From: a virus
Virus record (IMG/VR): IMGVR_UViG_3300044956_000617
Location: 1 to 20,710 of that record
Direction: 5' to 3' (one strand)
DNA length: 20,710 nt
Part shown: positions 1-5,665 of the stretch, piece after piece
How positions within the stretch are numbered: the stretch's first letter is position 1
Layout: the number at the start of each line of letters is the position of its first letter
Notes under the pieces: generated by a model
Told to the model about the DNA's origin: nothing
Databases searched by the model: none
What the model saw: the letters and a program-made list of their open reading frames with translations, nothing else
Made by a program: the position numbers and the translations under genes

Positions 1-114
1 GCCGCGTGAAAAAACCGGAGCCTGGTCCCGAAATCTTGCATGGTTTCGTCGGTGAACGCGGGAACGGCCGTTGGCGGCGCGAGGTTGCCCCGAGAGGGGC
101 CGGAGGGTAGTCGG

Positions 115-699
115 ATGGATCGTGGGAAGTCGGAGGCGAGCGAGGCCGTAGAAGGCCGGGGAGAGGCCGCGGGCGAATGGCGTCCCACGGCGTCGTTGCG
201 GCCTCTCCCCGGAAACCCGCGGTCGCACTCGCCCGCGCAGGTCCGGCGGATCGCCGCGCTCGTCGAGCGGTTCGGTTGGGGCCGGACGATCGTGATCCGG
301 CCGGACGGCACGATCCTCGCCGGTCACGGCGCATGGTTGGCCGCGAAGCACCTCGGGATGGCACGAGTGCCCGTCCGGGTGCTCGACCTCGACCCCAAGG
401 CGAGCCGCGAGTTCGCGCTCGCGGACAACGCGCGCGACTTCGGCGACGACGACGAGCGCGAGGTGCAGGCGATCCTCGCCGGGGCCGACGACGACTTCGC
501 GGAGATCCTCTCGGGCGAGCCCGAAGAGGGGCTCGAGGTCGACGACGTCGACGTTGGGGAGGTCGAGAAGCGCGCGGGCGAGGGCCGCTTCGAGCTCACC
601 GTGCGCGGGCCTCTGCTCGCAGAGCCGGAGGCGCTCGACCGGCTTCGCGCCGCGCTCGAGGACATCGAGGGCGTGACCGTTGAAGCGAGCTGGACGTGA
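115..699 (+). CDS. ParB/Srx-fold nuclease-like protein
   Basis: A 194-residue protein with one ParB/sulfiredoxin-like domain at about residues 25-125. The pattern is the ParB N-domain one: a PxxNPR-like LPGNPR at 31-36, a helix leading to ERFGW at 51-55, the signature GTILAGHGAW at 65-74, AAKHLGMARVPVRVL, then a DNAR segment near 104-107. In phages this family often sits next to DNA methyltransferases or terminases, and some members nick DNA. Activity here is inference. The C-terminal part (about 158-194) has the form often seen in phage ParB-like proteins. I chose the ATG at 115 because GGAGG lies 8 nt upstream (102-106). An in-frame ATG at 40 has no ribosome site and would add a low-complexity tail. 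The stop overlaps the next start as GTGA. Confidence 0.85.
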   Translation: MDRGKSEASEAVEGRGEAAGEWRPTASLRPLPGNPRSHSPAQVRRIAALVERFGWGRTIVIRPDGTILAGHGAWLAAKHLGMARVPVRVLDLDPKASREFALADNARDFGDDDEREVQAILAGADDDFAEILSGEPEEGLEVDDVDVGEVEKRAGEGRFELTVRGPLLAEPEALDRLRAALEDIEGVTVEASWT

Positions 700-1310
700 C
701 CGCGCCGGTCCACAATTCGAGCGCCTCGATCGCCGCGAAGATCGAGCTGCGAGAGCGCGCCCTCGCGCACGTCGGGGAGGCCCACGTCGTCGACCTCTTC
801 TGCGGCCCCGTCGGGGAAATGCACCGTCACGTTTGGTCGCGCGCGGCCTCGTACCTCGGCGTCGACGTGGTCTACCGTTGGCCGGATCGGCGCGCGCGCA
901 TCGTGGCTCCGTGGCGCGACGCGCTCGAGCACGTTCCGATGGCGCGGTTCAACGTGTTCGACCTCGACGCGTTCGGTGCTCCGTGGCCTGCGCTGCTCGA
1001 GCTGACGCAATGGCGGCGCGCGAAGCCCGGAGAGAAGCTCGCGATCGTCACGACGGACGGCAACTGGCGATCGACGATGCGCGGGTTTGCACAGGCCGTC
1101 GAGTCTCGCGCGGCGTTCCGAAAGCTCGGCGTCGAGCCACCGTCGGAAATGGGAGGCGAGCAACGCAGCGCGTGCGAGTCGGCGCTGCTCGGCGCGGCCC
1201 ACGCGATGGGAGCTCGCGTAGCGTCGATGGCGGTCGCCGGGTACGGGCGTCACCGAAGCAAGCGAGTCGGGTACGCCGTCGCGCTGCTCGTCGGCGTCAC
1301 CACGGCATGA
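696..1310 (+). CDS. SAM-dependent methyltransferase-like protein
   Basis: A 204-residue protein starting at GTG in a GTGA overlap with the ParB-like gene, so the two are probably translationally coupled. VVDLFCGPVGEM (31-42) looks like a Rossmann methyltransferase motif I. It is followed by GVDVV (55-59), suiting the acidic strand-2 motif, and by FNVFDLDAFGAPW (85-97), in the place of motif IV. No DPPY or PC catalytic motif is present, so the substrate (DNA, RNA, protein or small molecule) is unknown. The rest is helical and basic near the C-terminus (RHRSKR, 186-191). The SAM-binding fold is inferred from motif order only. It may be a degenerate phage methylase working with the ParB-like partner. 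Confidence 0.7.
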   Translation: MTAPVHNSSASIAAKIELRERALAHVGEAHVVDLFCGPVGEMHRHVWSRAASYLGVDVVYRWPDRRARIVAPWRDALEHVPMARFNVFDLDAFGAPWPALLELTQWRRAKPGEKLAIVTTDGNWRSTMRGFAQAVESRAAFRKLGVEPPSEMGGEQRSACESALLGAAHAMGARVASMAVAGYGRHRSKRVGYAVALLVGVTTA

Positions 1311-1384
1311 GCATCTGCGTCGGAGCCGACTGCGAGAGCACGCCGAGGGTCTTTTCGCGCCATCGGAGAGCCCAGCGTAGCAGG
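1311..1384. other. Convergent gap between two operons
   Basis: This 74-bp gap separates the end of the plus-strand methyltransferase-like gene from the end of the minus-strand accessory operon. A GTCGG/CCGAC dyad with a 2-nt centre lies around 1320-1331, but it is too tight for a normal terminator loop. I see no convincing terminator and no gene. Confidence 0.4.
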
Positions 1385-1600
1385 TCAGCGCAGCCTGCCC
1401 ACCGCGCGCACCCAAGATCGCCACGTCTCGGCGGTCACGCGCATGACGCGCACACCGTCGCCGGCCACGCGCACGCAGGGACGGATCGTGACCTCGTAGC
1501 CCGTCGTGCCGTCGTCGCACTCGACGCCGCCGCGCACCTCGATCTCCATATCCGCCTCGCCGTCCCTCAGCACTGCCCGCTGCTCGTGGTACCCGGTCAT
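1385..1600 (-). CDS. Hypothetical 71-residue protein, last gene of the accessory operon
   Basis: A small protein with no family I recognise. The N-terminus is acidic and strand-like, with MEIEVRGG at about 18-25 and YEVTIRPCVRV at about 35-45. The C-terminus holds Trp and Arg (TWRSWVRAVGRLR). The pattern suggests a small beta-sheet domain. The start is supported by a strong GAGGAG ribosome site about 8-9 nt upstream on the minus strand, and the gene follows the 38-residue ORF after 12 bp. That context makes it more likely real than a chance ORF. Function unknown. Confidence 0.65.
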   Translation of the reverse strand: MTGYHEQRAVLRDGEADMEIEVRGGVECDDGTTGYEVTIRPCVRVAGDGVRVMRVTAETWRSWVRAVGRLR

Positions 1601-1612
1601 GTCCAGCCCTCC

Positions 1613-1729
1613 TCAGCGCTCCTCTTGCCAGTCGTCGGCGTCGATGGCTTCGGCCGCGAGAAGCATCGCCTCTTTGCGATCGGTGCGCGGAGGCGATGCG
1701 CCGTCGAGCCGGTAGATCGGCTCGCTCAC
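1613..1729 (-). CDS. Very small ORF (38 residues) coupled to the DUF5131 gene
   Basis: GTG start in a GTGA overlap with the stop of the DUF5131 gene. It encodes 38 residues that begin MSEPIYRLDGASPP, continue with an amphipathic helix (DRKEAMLLAAEAIDADDW) and end QEER. The overlap type matches the other junctions in this operon, and the next gene's ribosome site begins just after its stop, so it fills the gap exactly. No function can be assigned. A longer reading in this frame (up to 1975) is mostly an Arg-rich shadow of the DUF5131 gene. Confidence 0.55.
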   Translation of the reverse strand: MSEPIYRLDGASPPRTDRKEAMLLAAEAIDADDWQEER

Positions 1730-2586
1730 GACACGACCTCGAGCGCGAGCTTCGCGGCCTCCATGTGCTTCGTCTGCCGCTCCGCGTGAACGTAGCCCTC
1801 GGGCATCGCGCCCTCGACGTGCGGCATCTGATCCCACGTCGCGCCGTCGATCGTGCGCCCGCCGCTCGTCGGCCGCGGGCCTCCCCACTGTTTGAACCAG
1901 AACGCGACGTTCTGCGCGATGCACGCGTCGCGGAGCTGGCGCACGATCGAGAGCCCGCGCTCGGTCGGAGCCCACCGGCCGTTGACGCGCGCGACGAGCC
2001 CGCGCTCGCGGCAGACCTCGGGACGCATCAGGTGTAGACCGCTCTCACCGCCTCCGATCAGCCAGTCGATCCCGCGCAGGTCGACGTTCGGTCCGAGCCC
2101 TCCGATCAGAGGCTCGGCGCTCACGAACCGCACGCGAGCGTTGATCGCGCGGAGGTGCTCGAGGCGATCGAGCACGCGCGCATCCTCGACCGTGGTGCCC
2201 ATCCACACGTTGGCGGGGCACGGGTGACGATCGAACCACGCGCGCGCGAGGTGCGGGCGCTTCGTGAGGATCTGGTAGCGATGCTGCGGGGTGCGAGCGA
2301 TGGTGTCGAAGACGGCCTCGCGGAACACCACGGGTACCTCTTCGAAGAAGACGTCGGTCATCGACGACGTGAAGATCAACGAGGGGCGCTTCTCCCGCAG
2401 AGGCTCAGTCAGCTTGTGCGGACGCAACGTCAGGTCGAAGCCGTTCGGAAACGCGGCAGTTCCACGCTTGTTCTCGGCGAGGGTGTCGGCGTAGCAGTAC
2501 TTGCAGCCCGCGGAGACCTTCGCGCATCCGCTCCATGGCGACCACGTCAACGAGGTCCAGTTGATAGCAGTTTCGTTCATGCTCAT
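1726..2586 (-). CDS. DUF5131 (phage Gp37/Gp68) family protein
   Basis: A 286-residue protein with the hallmark N-terminus of the phage Gp37/Gp68 family. INWTSLTWSPWSGC is followed by three cysteines at C21, C28 and C31 (C-x6-C-x2-C, then Tyr), a radical-SAM-like iron-sulfur cluster pattern. Other family-typical segments are FTSSMTDVFFE (72-82), YQILTKRP (104-111), VWMGTTVE (127-134), FVSAEPL (154-160), WLIGGGESG (175-183) and FWFKQWGG (229-236). Relation to radical SAM enzymes is known for the family; no phage substrate is established. The ATG at 2586 is chosen because GAGGAG lies about 7 nt upstream. It overlaps the HNH gene stop as ATGA, so the two are coupled. A second in-frame ATG lies 2 codons in. 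Confidence 0.9.
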   Translation of the reverse strand: MSMNETAINWTSLTWSPWSGCAKVSAGCKYCYADTLAENKRGTAAFPNGFDLTLRPHKLTEPLREKRPSLIFTSSMTDVFFEEVPVVFREAVFDTIARTPQHRYQILTKRPHLARAWFDRHPCPANVWMGTTVEDARVLDRLEHLRAINARVRFVSAEPLIGGLGPNVDLRGIDWLIGGGESGLHLMRPEVCRERGLVARVNGRWAPTERGLSIVRQLRDACIAQNVAFWFKQWGGPRPTSGGRTIDGATWDQMPHVEGAMPEGYVHAERQTKHMEAAKLALEVVS

Positions 2587-3080
2587 CGGGTCTCTCCTCG
2601 CGATCTCGTTCGTTGGTGATGACAGCGCGAGCAGACGATCTGTACGTGCTCATGGTGCTCGGCGGCGTAGCCGAGGTGGTGGTCGTACTCGTGTCGTCGG
2701 CCTTTGCCGATGTGCCCGCAGTCCACGCAGGCGACCTTGTTGGGATTAGGCAATCGCCCGTCCTTCTGTAGATGGTTGACACGAGCGCGCGCCTGCTTCT
2801 TGTCGCCGGATCTCACGCTCACGAAGCGACGCCCCTTGGTCTGGCCGCGAGGCCCGCGGCTCACGTAGGTGGCTGCGTAGTGTGCCCTGCGGCTCTCGAT
2901 GCAGGCTGCCGCGAGACCGTCAGGTCTTGAGCCGTCTGCGCCGAATGCCGCGGTCGGGTGCCACGCCTTGCAGCGTGTGCAGCGCTTCTCGCCGCTCGCG
3001 CAGCGAAGTCGGTACTCCTCTTCCGTGCATCCGGCGACCGTCGCAGCTCGCCGGATGCCGCCCTCGATTGTTCCTGCCAT
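2583..3080 (-). CDS. HNH endonuclease with N-terminal zinc ribbon
   Basis: A 165-residue protein with two metal-binding parts. The first is CTRCKAWHP (34-42) with a later Cys (C60), the ribbon that often precedes phage HNH domains. The second is the HNH core: C118-x2-C121, HEYDHH (130-135) carrying the catalytic His pair, a His at 146, and C150-x2-C153-H. Phage HNH proteins may nick DNA during packaging or be homing nucleases; the role here is open. I chose the ATG at 3080. It has no Shine-Dalgarno sequence, but TACCAT lies exactly 6 nt upstream, suggesting a leaderless transcript. An in-frame TTG at 3104 is the alternative start. Confidence 0.85.
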   Translation of the reverse strand: MAGTIEGGIRRAATVAGCTEEEYRLRCASGEKRCTRCKAWHPTAAFGADGSRPDGLAAACIESRRAHYAATYVSRGPRGQTKGRRFVSVRSGDKKQARARVNHLQKDGRLPNPNKVACVDCGHIGKGRRHEYDHHLGYAAEHHEHVQIVCSRCHHQRTRSRGETR

Positions 3081-3086
3081 GGCGGC

Positions 3087-3115
3087 ATGGTATCGCGTGG
3101 CCAACGATTCGTCCA
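3087..3115 (-). promoter_or_regulatory. Candidate promoter for a leaderless HNH-DUF5131 mRNA
   Basis: On the minus strand TGGACG (3110-3115) is followed by a 17-nt spacer and TACCAT (3087-3092), then 6 nt, then the ATG at 3080. Both hexamers match 4 of 6 consensus positions for a housekeeping promoter. The spacing would place the transcription start at or next to the A of the ATG. It lies in the 90-bp gap (3081-3170), the only sizeable gap inside the minus operon. Confidence 0.45.
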
Positions 3116-3170
3116 GTCGATGCGCCCGCCCGGTGTCGCTCCGGGTGTCGTTCTCCGCGGGCGCGGTGCG

Positions 3171-3620
3171 TTAGGTGCGGAGATCCACGGCGCGCGCGAT
3201 CGCCGGATCGCGCGGCTGCGCCACCAGCTCCCCGTCGACGTTTAGCAGGCCGCCGCGCATCGCGTGCTCTGGTCGCACGCGCCCGGTGAGGACCGCGAGC
3301 GCGTGCTTGGTGAGCGTCGCGCGCTTGTATCGCTCGCTCTCCTCGCGCTGGATGTCGCGCGCGTAGCCGAGCGTCACGGAACGCGAGCCCGCGTTCAGCG
3401 GCGAACCCTCGCTCACGGCTCGCGCGAGCCCGCCGATGTAGTAGCGAGCGTTGTACGCGAGACGCCGGCACTCGGCCTCGACCGCGTCTCGGACGCCGAC
3501 GTAGTAGGCCTCTCGCTCCGCAGGGGGCATTGCCTCGGCGCGATCGATCAGCGCGACACGCGCCGCGTCGTCGGCCCCGAGTTCCTTGATTAGTGCGTCT
3601 TGCTCTTTCGTCGTGCTCAT
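3171..3620 (-). CDS. Hypothetical 149-residue helical protein
   Basis: Not recognised. The first two thirds look alpha-helical and charged, with KEQDALIKELGADDAARVAL near the N-terminus and AEREAYYVGVRDAVEAECRR at about 35-55. A basic stretch (ERYKRATLTKHAL) follows. The tail, NVDGELVAQPRDPAIARAVD, may be a small beta hairpin. GAGGAG lies 8 nt before the ATG at 3620, and only 2 nt before an upstream in-frame ATG at 3626, so 3620 is the better start. It follows the RHH gene after 12 bp and belongs to the same operon. It could be a structural or regulatory accessory protein. Confidence 0.8.
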   Translation of the reverse strand: MSTTKEQDALIKELGADDAARVALIDRAEAMPPAEREAYYVGVRDAVEAECRRLAYNARYYIGGLARAVSEGSPLNAGSRSVTLGYARDIQREESERYKRATLTKHALAVLTGRVRPEHAMRGGLLNVDGELVAQPRDPAIARAVDLRT

Positions 3621-3632
3621 GGTCATAACTCC

Positions 3633-3887
3633 TCAGTCAATGGGCTTGTCGAGGTCGCCGCCGACCTCGCGTGCGATGCGAGCTCGCTCGCGCGAGTCGC
3701 GGAACCGCGTGTCTTGCGCGGGCCGGTCGAGGTCCGAGCGTCCCGCGGCGCTCAGCAAGATCCGGCGCAGCGCCGCGGAGAGGCTTTCGCTCGGGCTCGT
3801 GCGCGTGCGGTGTGCGTGCGCTTCGATCGCCTCGCGCTGCTCAGCGGAGAGCAGACGCACGAGGATCGCGTGCCTCGAGGCGCTCAC
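3633..3887 (-). CDS. Ribbon-helix-helix-like small DNA-binding protein
   Basis: An 84-residue protein starting at GTG in a GTGA overlap with the upstream gene. Residues 5-45 fit an RHH (CopG/Arc) layout: a strand RHAILVRLLS, helix A SAEQREAIEAHAHRT, a turn with SPSES, and helix B LSAALRRILLSA. The tail (about 50-84) is highly charged (RFRDSRERARIAREVGGD) and probably disordered or helical. RHH proteins bind DNA as dimers and often autoregulate their operon. The dyad in the divergent region (5296-5310) is a natural candidate target, but this is inference. The longer reading of the frame up to 4115 is an Arg-rich shadow. Confidence 0.7.
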   Translation of the reverse strand: MSASRHAILVRLLSAEQREAIEAHAHRTRTSPSESLSAALRRILLSAAGRSDLDRPAQDTRFRDSRERARIAREVGGDLDKPID

Positions 3888-4249
3888 GACGCGACCTCGT
3901 CGGGTCCGGCGATCGTGAAGCCCGCGGCCTCGAGCGCGTCGGCGATCTCGTCCAGCGTGTCGGCGTCCCACGTCTTGCCGTTCATCGCGTCGAAGATCCG
4001 ACGCAGCGTGACCTCGTCGCTCGCGGGCGTCCCGAGCGCGGCGCGCGCGGTCACCATGCGATCGCGCACGTCCGCCTCGAGCTGCGAGAGCGTGCGAGAC
4101 GTTCGGTAGCGCCACACGAACGAGGGATCGTCGCCGTGAGGGTCGTTGTTGACGTGGTACGTCGGCGCGTCGGCGTCGGCGTCGTCGTCGAGGTGAAGCG
4201 TGATCCCGGCGATCGCGATCGTCTCGGGGTTCTGGTTCATCTGGTCCAT
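3884..4249 (-). CDS. Hypothetical acidic protein (121 residues)
   Basis: Not recognised. It begins MDQMNQNPETIAIAGITLHL, then a short acidic run with DDDADADAP (21-29), a segment with FVWRYRTSRTLSQLEADV (44-61), and a C-terminal helical part (RRIFDAMNGKTW, DTLDEIADALEAAGF). The overall charge is strongly negative, which in phages is seen in DNA mimics and in ordinary small structural proteins alike; nothing here decides. GGAGG lies 6 nt before the ATG at 4249, fixing the start well inside a longer open frame. It overlaps the end of the Cys-rich gene upstream by 13 bp and the RHH gene downstream by 4 bp. Confidence 0.8.
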   Translation of the reverse strand: MDQMNQNPETIAIAGITLHLDDDADADAPTYHVNNDPHGDDPSFVWRYRTSRTLSQLEADVRDRMVTARAALGTPASDEVTLRRIFDAMNGKTWDADTLDEIADALEAAGFTIAGPDEVAS

Positions 4250-4500
4250 GTTCGTCCTCCCTTGTTCCACGGGCCTCGGGCGCGAGGTCCGTCGCAATTG
4301 CACAGGCGCGGGGTCGCGTACTCGACCGGCACGCGCTTCGTTTTCTCTTGCCGGAACGAGCGATGGATCGCCTGACACGTCGGCTCGTGCGTCTCGACCA
4401 TGCAGCACACGCAGTCGTGATGCTCGGCCGCGCCGCAGCGGCGACACGGAAGCGCCCATTCGTCGGGGTCCGCGAGATCGAGCCGGAGCTGCGTCGTCAC
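4237..4500 (-). CDS. Small Cys-rich, probably zinc-binding protein
   Basis: An 87-residue protein starting at GTG in a GTGA overlap with the preceding gene. It has eight cysteines: C19-x2-C22, then C30-x-C32-C33, C42, and C67-x-C69, with His at 27, 28, 38 and 46. The spacing (CRRCGAAEHHDCVCC) suggests one or two zinc sites. The C-terminus is basic (GPRARGPWNKGGRTWTR) and could contact nucleic acid. No family is recognised. An in-frame ATG at 4527 would add nine residues, but the coupled GTG fits the operon's pattern better. Confidence 0.7.
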   Translation of the reverse strand: MTTQLRLDLADPDEWALPCRRCGAAEHHDCVCCMVETHEPTCQAIHRSFRQEKTKRVPVEYATPRLCNCDGPRARGPWNKGGRTWTR

Positions 4501-4955
4501 CACGTCACCATGCTCGCGAGGGTCCACATGATCGGCGTCCTCGGCGTCCAGGCGAGGTCACCGCGCTCGCACGCGAGCCAGAGGCCGCGATCGATCGGCG
4601 CATCGAAGAGCACGTCGGCCGTCGTGCCGACGAGCTGCAGGCAGATCGCGTTGAACGTGCGCGGCCTGCCATCCTCGAGCAGCGCGACGATCGCGCTGGC
4701 CCACCGCTCGGGAGAGCCCGACTTCTTCGCGACATCGTTCTCGCCACCGAGCGACCTTGAGGTCTTGCCGCGCGCCATCGTCTCGACATCGGGCTCGATC
4801 GCGAGCGGCGCGCGGATCAGATGCAGGTATGCGCGGAGCCCGGAGCGGTCGGGCAGGCCGCGGAGGTACGCGTAGGCGTCCTCGTACAGCCAGCCCGTGC
4901 CGCTCGCGAGAGCGGGTAGCTCGAGCTGGACGGGCTCCGCGCGACGACGGGTCAC
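4497..4955 (-). CDS. Hypothetical protein, possible winged-helix domain
   Basis: 152 residues from the GTG at 4955. The C-terminal half (81-145) reads like a helix-turn-helix or winged-helix unit: SPERWASAIVALLEDGRPRT, FNAICLQLVGTTADVLFDAP, then a wing-like GDLAWTPRTPIMWTL. The N-terminal half holds aromatic residues (GWLYEDAYAYLRGLP, 21-35) and a basic linker (ARGKTSRS). A regulatory or replication role is possible but unproven. The start is uncertain. A TTG at 5078, in a TTGA overlap with the previous gene, would add 41 Arg/Gly-rich residues that look like an off-frame reading (see the 4952-5078 entry). Confidence 0.65.
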   Translation of the reverse strand: MTRRRAEPVQLELPALASGTGWLYEDAYAYLRGLPDRSGLRAYLHLIRAPLAIEPDVETMARGKTSRSLGGENDVAKKSGSPERWASAIVALLEDGRPRTFNAICLQLVGTTADVLFDAPIDRGLWLACERGDLAWTPRTPIMWTLASMVTW

Positions 4956-5078
4956 GCCGCACCCGCTGCGCGAACGTGGCCGGTCTCGCAGCCCGTCGCC
5001 GCAGCGGCGCGCGCGCGGCGCGTCTCGACCGCCTTGCGCGCGGCTTCCTTGCTGCGAGCGCGCGCTCGCCACGATCAA
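4952..5078 (-). pseudogene. Possible frameshifted small ORF
   Basis: On the minus strand the frame after the TGA at 5075-5077 reads SKEAARKAVETRRARAAAA and ends at a TGA (4952-4954) that overlaps the GTG at 4955 in the standard GTGA way. This frame has no start codon. A TTG start at 5078 (TTGA overlap) lies in the neighbouring frame. A single-base change around 5045-5060 would join a normally coupled start to a normally coupled stop and give a protein of about 40 residues. Seen: both junctions and the open frame. Inferred: a recent indel, a sequencing error or a +1 recoding event. Confidence 0.35.
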
Positions 5079-5269
5079 CCCCCGAAACCGACAGCAAAGC
5101 GAACGGCGGCGATGCGGGCCTCTCCGTCGACGGGAAGAGCGGCCCCGCGGGCGAGAACCGCGATCAGGTTTCCGGCAAACACGGTGGCGTTCTTCATGTC
5201 GCCAGACCTGATCGCCTCTTCTGCCGCTGCGAGATTTAACCGGGCCAGGCTGTCGTATCGGCTCGTCAT
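5075..5269 (-). CDS. Hypothetical 64-residue protein, first gene of the accessory operon
   Basis: Starts at ATG 5269 and begins MTSRYDSLARLNLAAAEEAI. It is a mostly helical small protein with a hydrophobic stretch NATVFAGNLIAVLARGAAL (27-45), which could be a buried helix or a weak membrane segment. No family is recognised. It is the first gene transcribed leftward from the divergent region. Shine-Dalgarno support is weak (only AAGG about 7 nt upstream), and a TA-box sits 6 nt before the ATG, so it may be read from a leaderless mRNA. Confidence 0.65.
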   Translation of the reverse strand: MTSRYDSLARLNLAAAEEAIRSGDMKNATVFAGNLIAVLARGAALPVDGEARIAAVRFAVGFGG

Positions 5270-5275
5270 GGGAGA

Positions 5276-5281
5276 GCCTTA
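5276..5281 (-). promoter_or_regulatory. Candidate -10 box of the leftward operon
   Basis: TAAGGC on the minus strand ends 6 nt before the ATG at 5269, the same geometry as at other transcription-unit starts in this window. An overlapping reading, AATAAG preceded by TGC (5278-5286), resembles an extended -10. Either would give an almost leaderless mRNA. Weak match to consensus. Confidence 0.3.
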
Positions 5282-5295
5282 TTGCAGACGTCGTG

Positions 5296-5310
5296 CCACG
5301 GTATCCGTGG
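5296..5310. promoter_or_regulatory. Perfect 15-bp dyad, candidate operator
   Basis: CCACGG-TAT-CCGTGG is a perfect inverted repeat with a 3-bp centre. If transcription of the leftward operon starts near 5269, the dyad covers about -27 to -41, i.e. the -35 region. That position suits a repressor site. Two RHH-like proteins are encoded in the flanking operons (3633-3887 and 5450-5665). Which protein binds, if any, is not shown by sequence. Confidence 0.45.
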
Positions 5311-5415
5311 GCAAAACATTCGGGAAATCGGGAAACGGGCCGGAGAACGGGGGCCGACTGTCGCCGGTTGCTGTGTCGCTTGGTCGCGATCGAGACGCTC
5401 TGTCGCGGTTTACTG

Positions 5416-5442
5416 TTGCCCCGATATTCTCGGTGCTACAGT
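5416..5442 (+). promoter_or_regulatory. Candidate promoter of the rightward packaging operon
   Basis: TTGCCC (5416-5421) and TACAGT (5437-5442) are separated by 15 nt, and the -10-like box is preceded by TGC as in extended -10 promoters. The box ends 7 nt before the GTG at 5450, so the transcript would begin at about the start codon. The 15-nt spacer is short, so the extended -10 is the stronger part of the claim. Confidence 0.45.
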
Positions 5443-5449
5443 GCTCGGG

Positions 5450-5665
5450 GTGAGCAAAGAAAAGAGAGAGAAGAGAAGCCCCGGTCGACCTCCTATGAGG
5501 CCCGGAGAGGCCCGGAGCGCGCGCCTGGTAGTGAAGGTGCGGCCCGTGCTCGCGCGGGCTGTGGGGCGCGCGGCGAAGCGGGAAGGGCTGTCCGTCCCCG
5601 CATGGGTCCGCGACGCGCTCGTCGCTGCGGTCGCTCGATCGCTCGCTCGCGCGGAGGGCGCGTGA
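5450..5665 (+). CDS. Small RHH-like DNA-binding protein
   Basis: 71 residues from the GTG at 5450. A basic, Pro-rich N-terminus (KEKREKRSPGRPP, containing an AT-hook-like GRPP) precedes an RHH-like core: strand SARLVVKV (23-30), helix PVLARAVGRAAKREG, turn LSVP, helix AWVRDALVAAVARSL. It is the first gene of the rightward unit and is coupled by GTGA to the probable small terminase. It may be an autoregulator of the divergent region or a packaging accessory factor. The start is uncertain: GTG at 5441 and ATG at 5282 are in frame, none has a Shine-Dalgarno sequence, and residues encoded before 5441 look non-coding. Confidence 0.65.
   Translation: MSKEKREKRSPGRPPMRPGEARSARLVVKVRPVLARAVGRAAKREGLSVPAWVRDALVAAVARSLARAEGA

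Larger units (their letters stand above)
5270..5449. promoter_or_regulatory. Divergent promoter and operator region
   Basis: This 180-bp gap separates the leftward accessory operon from the rightward packaging operon. It is less GC-rich than its flanks. It holds a perfect dyad (5296-5310), a second shorter dyad CCGA-TATTC-TCGG (5421-5433) just before the right-hand -10-like box, and tandem 8-mers CGGGAAAT/CGGGAAAC (5321-5336). Both genes facing away from it lack good ribosome sites. It most likely carries back-to-back regulated promoters. Confidence 0.6.

Noticed and set aside
87-100. GCCCC-GAGA-GGGGC mini-hairpin before the ParB-like gene
   Set aside because: A 5-bp stem in GC-rich DNA is expected by chance; no supporting context beyond closeness to the ribosome site.
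1307-1789. Possible gene starting ATG 1307 in an ATGA overlap after the methyltransferase-like gene
   Set aside because: The start looks attractive, but most of the frame is antisense to the 71-residue gene and the DUF5131 gene region and becomes His/Arg-rich without domain features.
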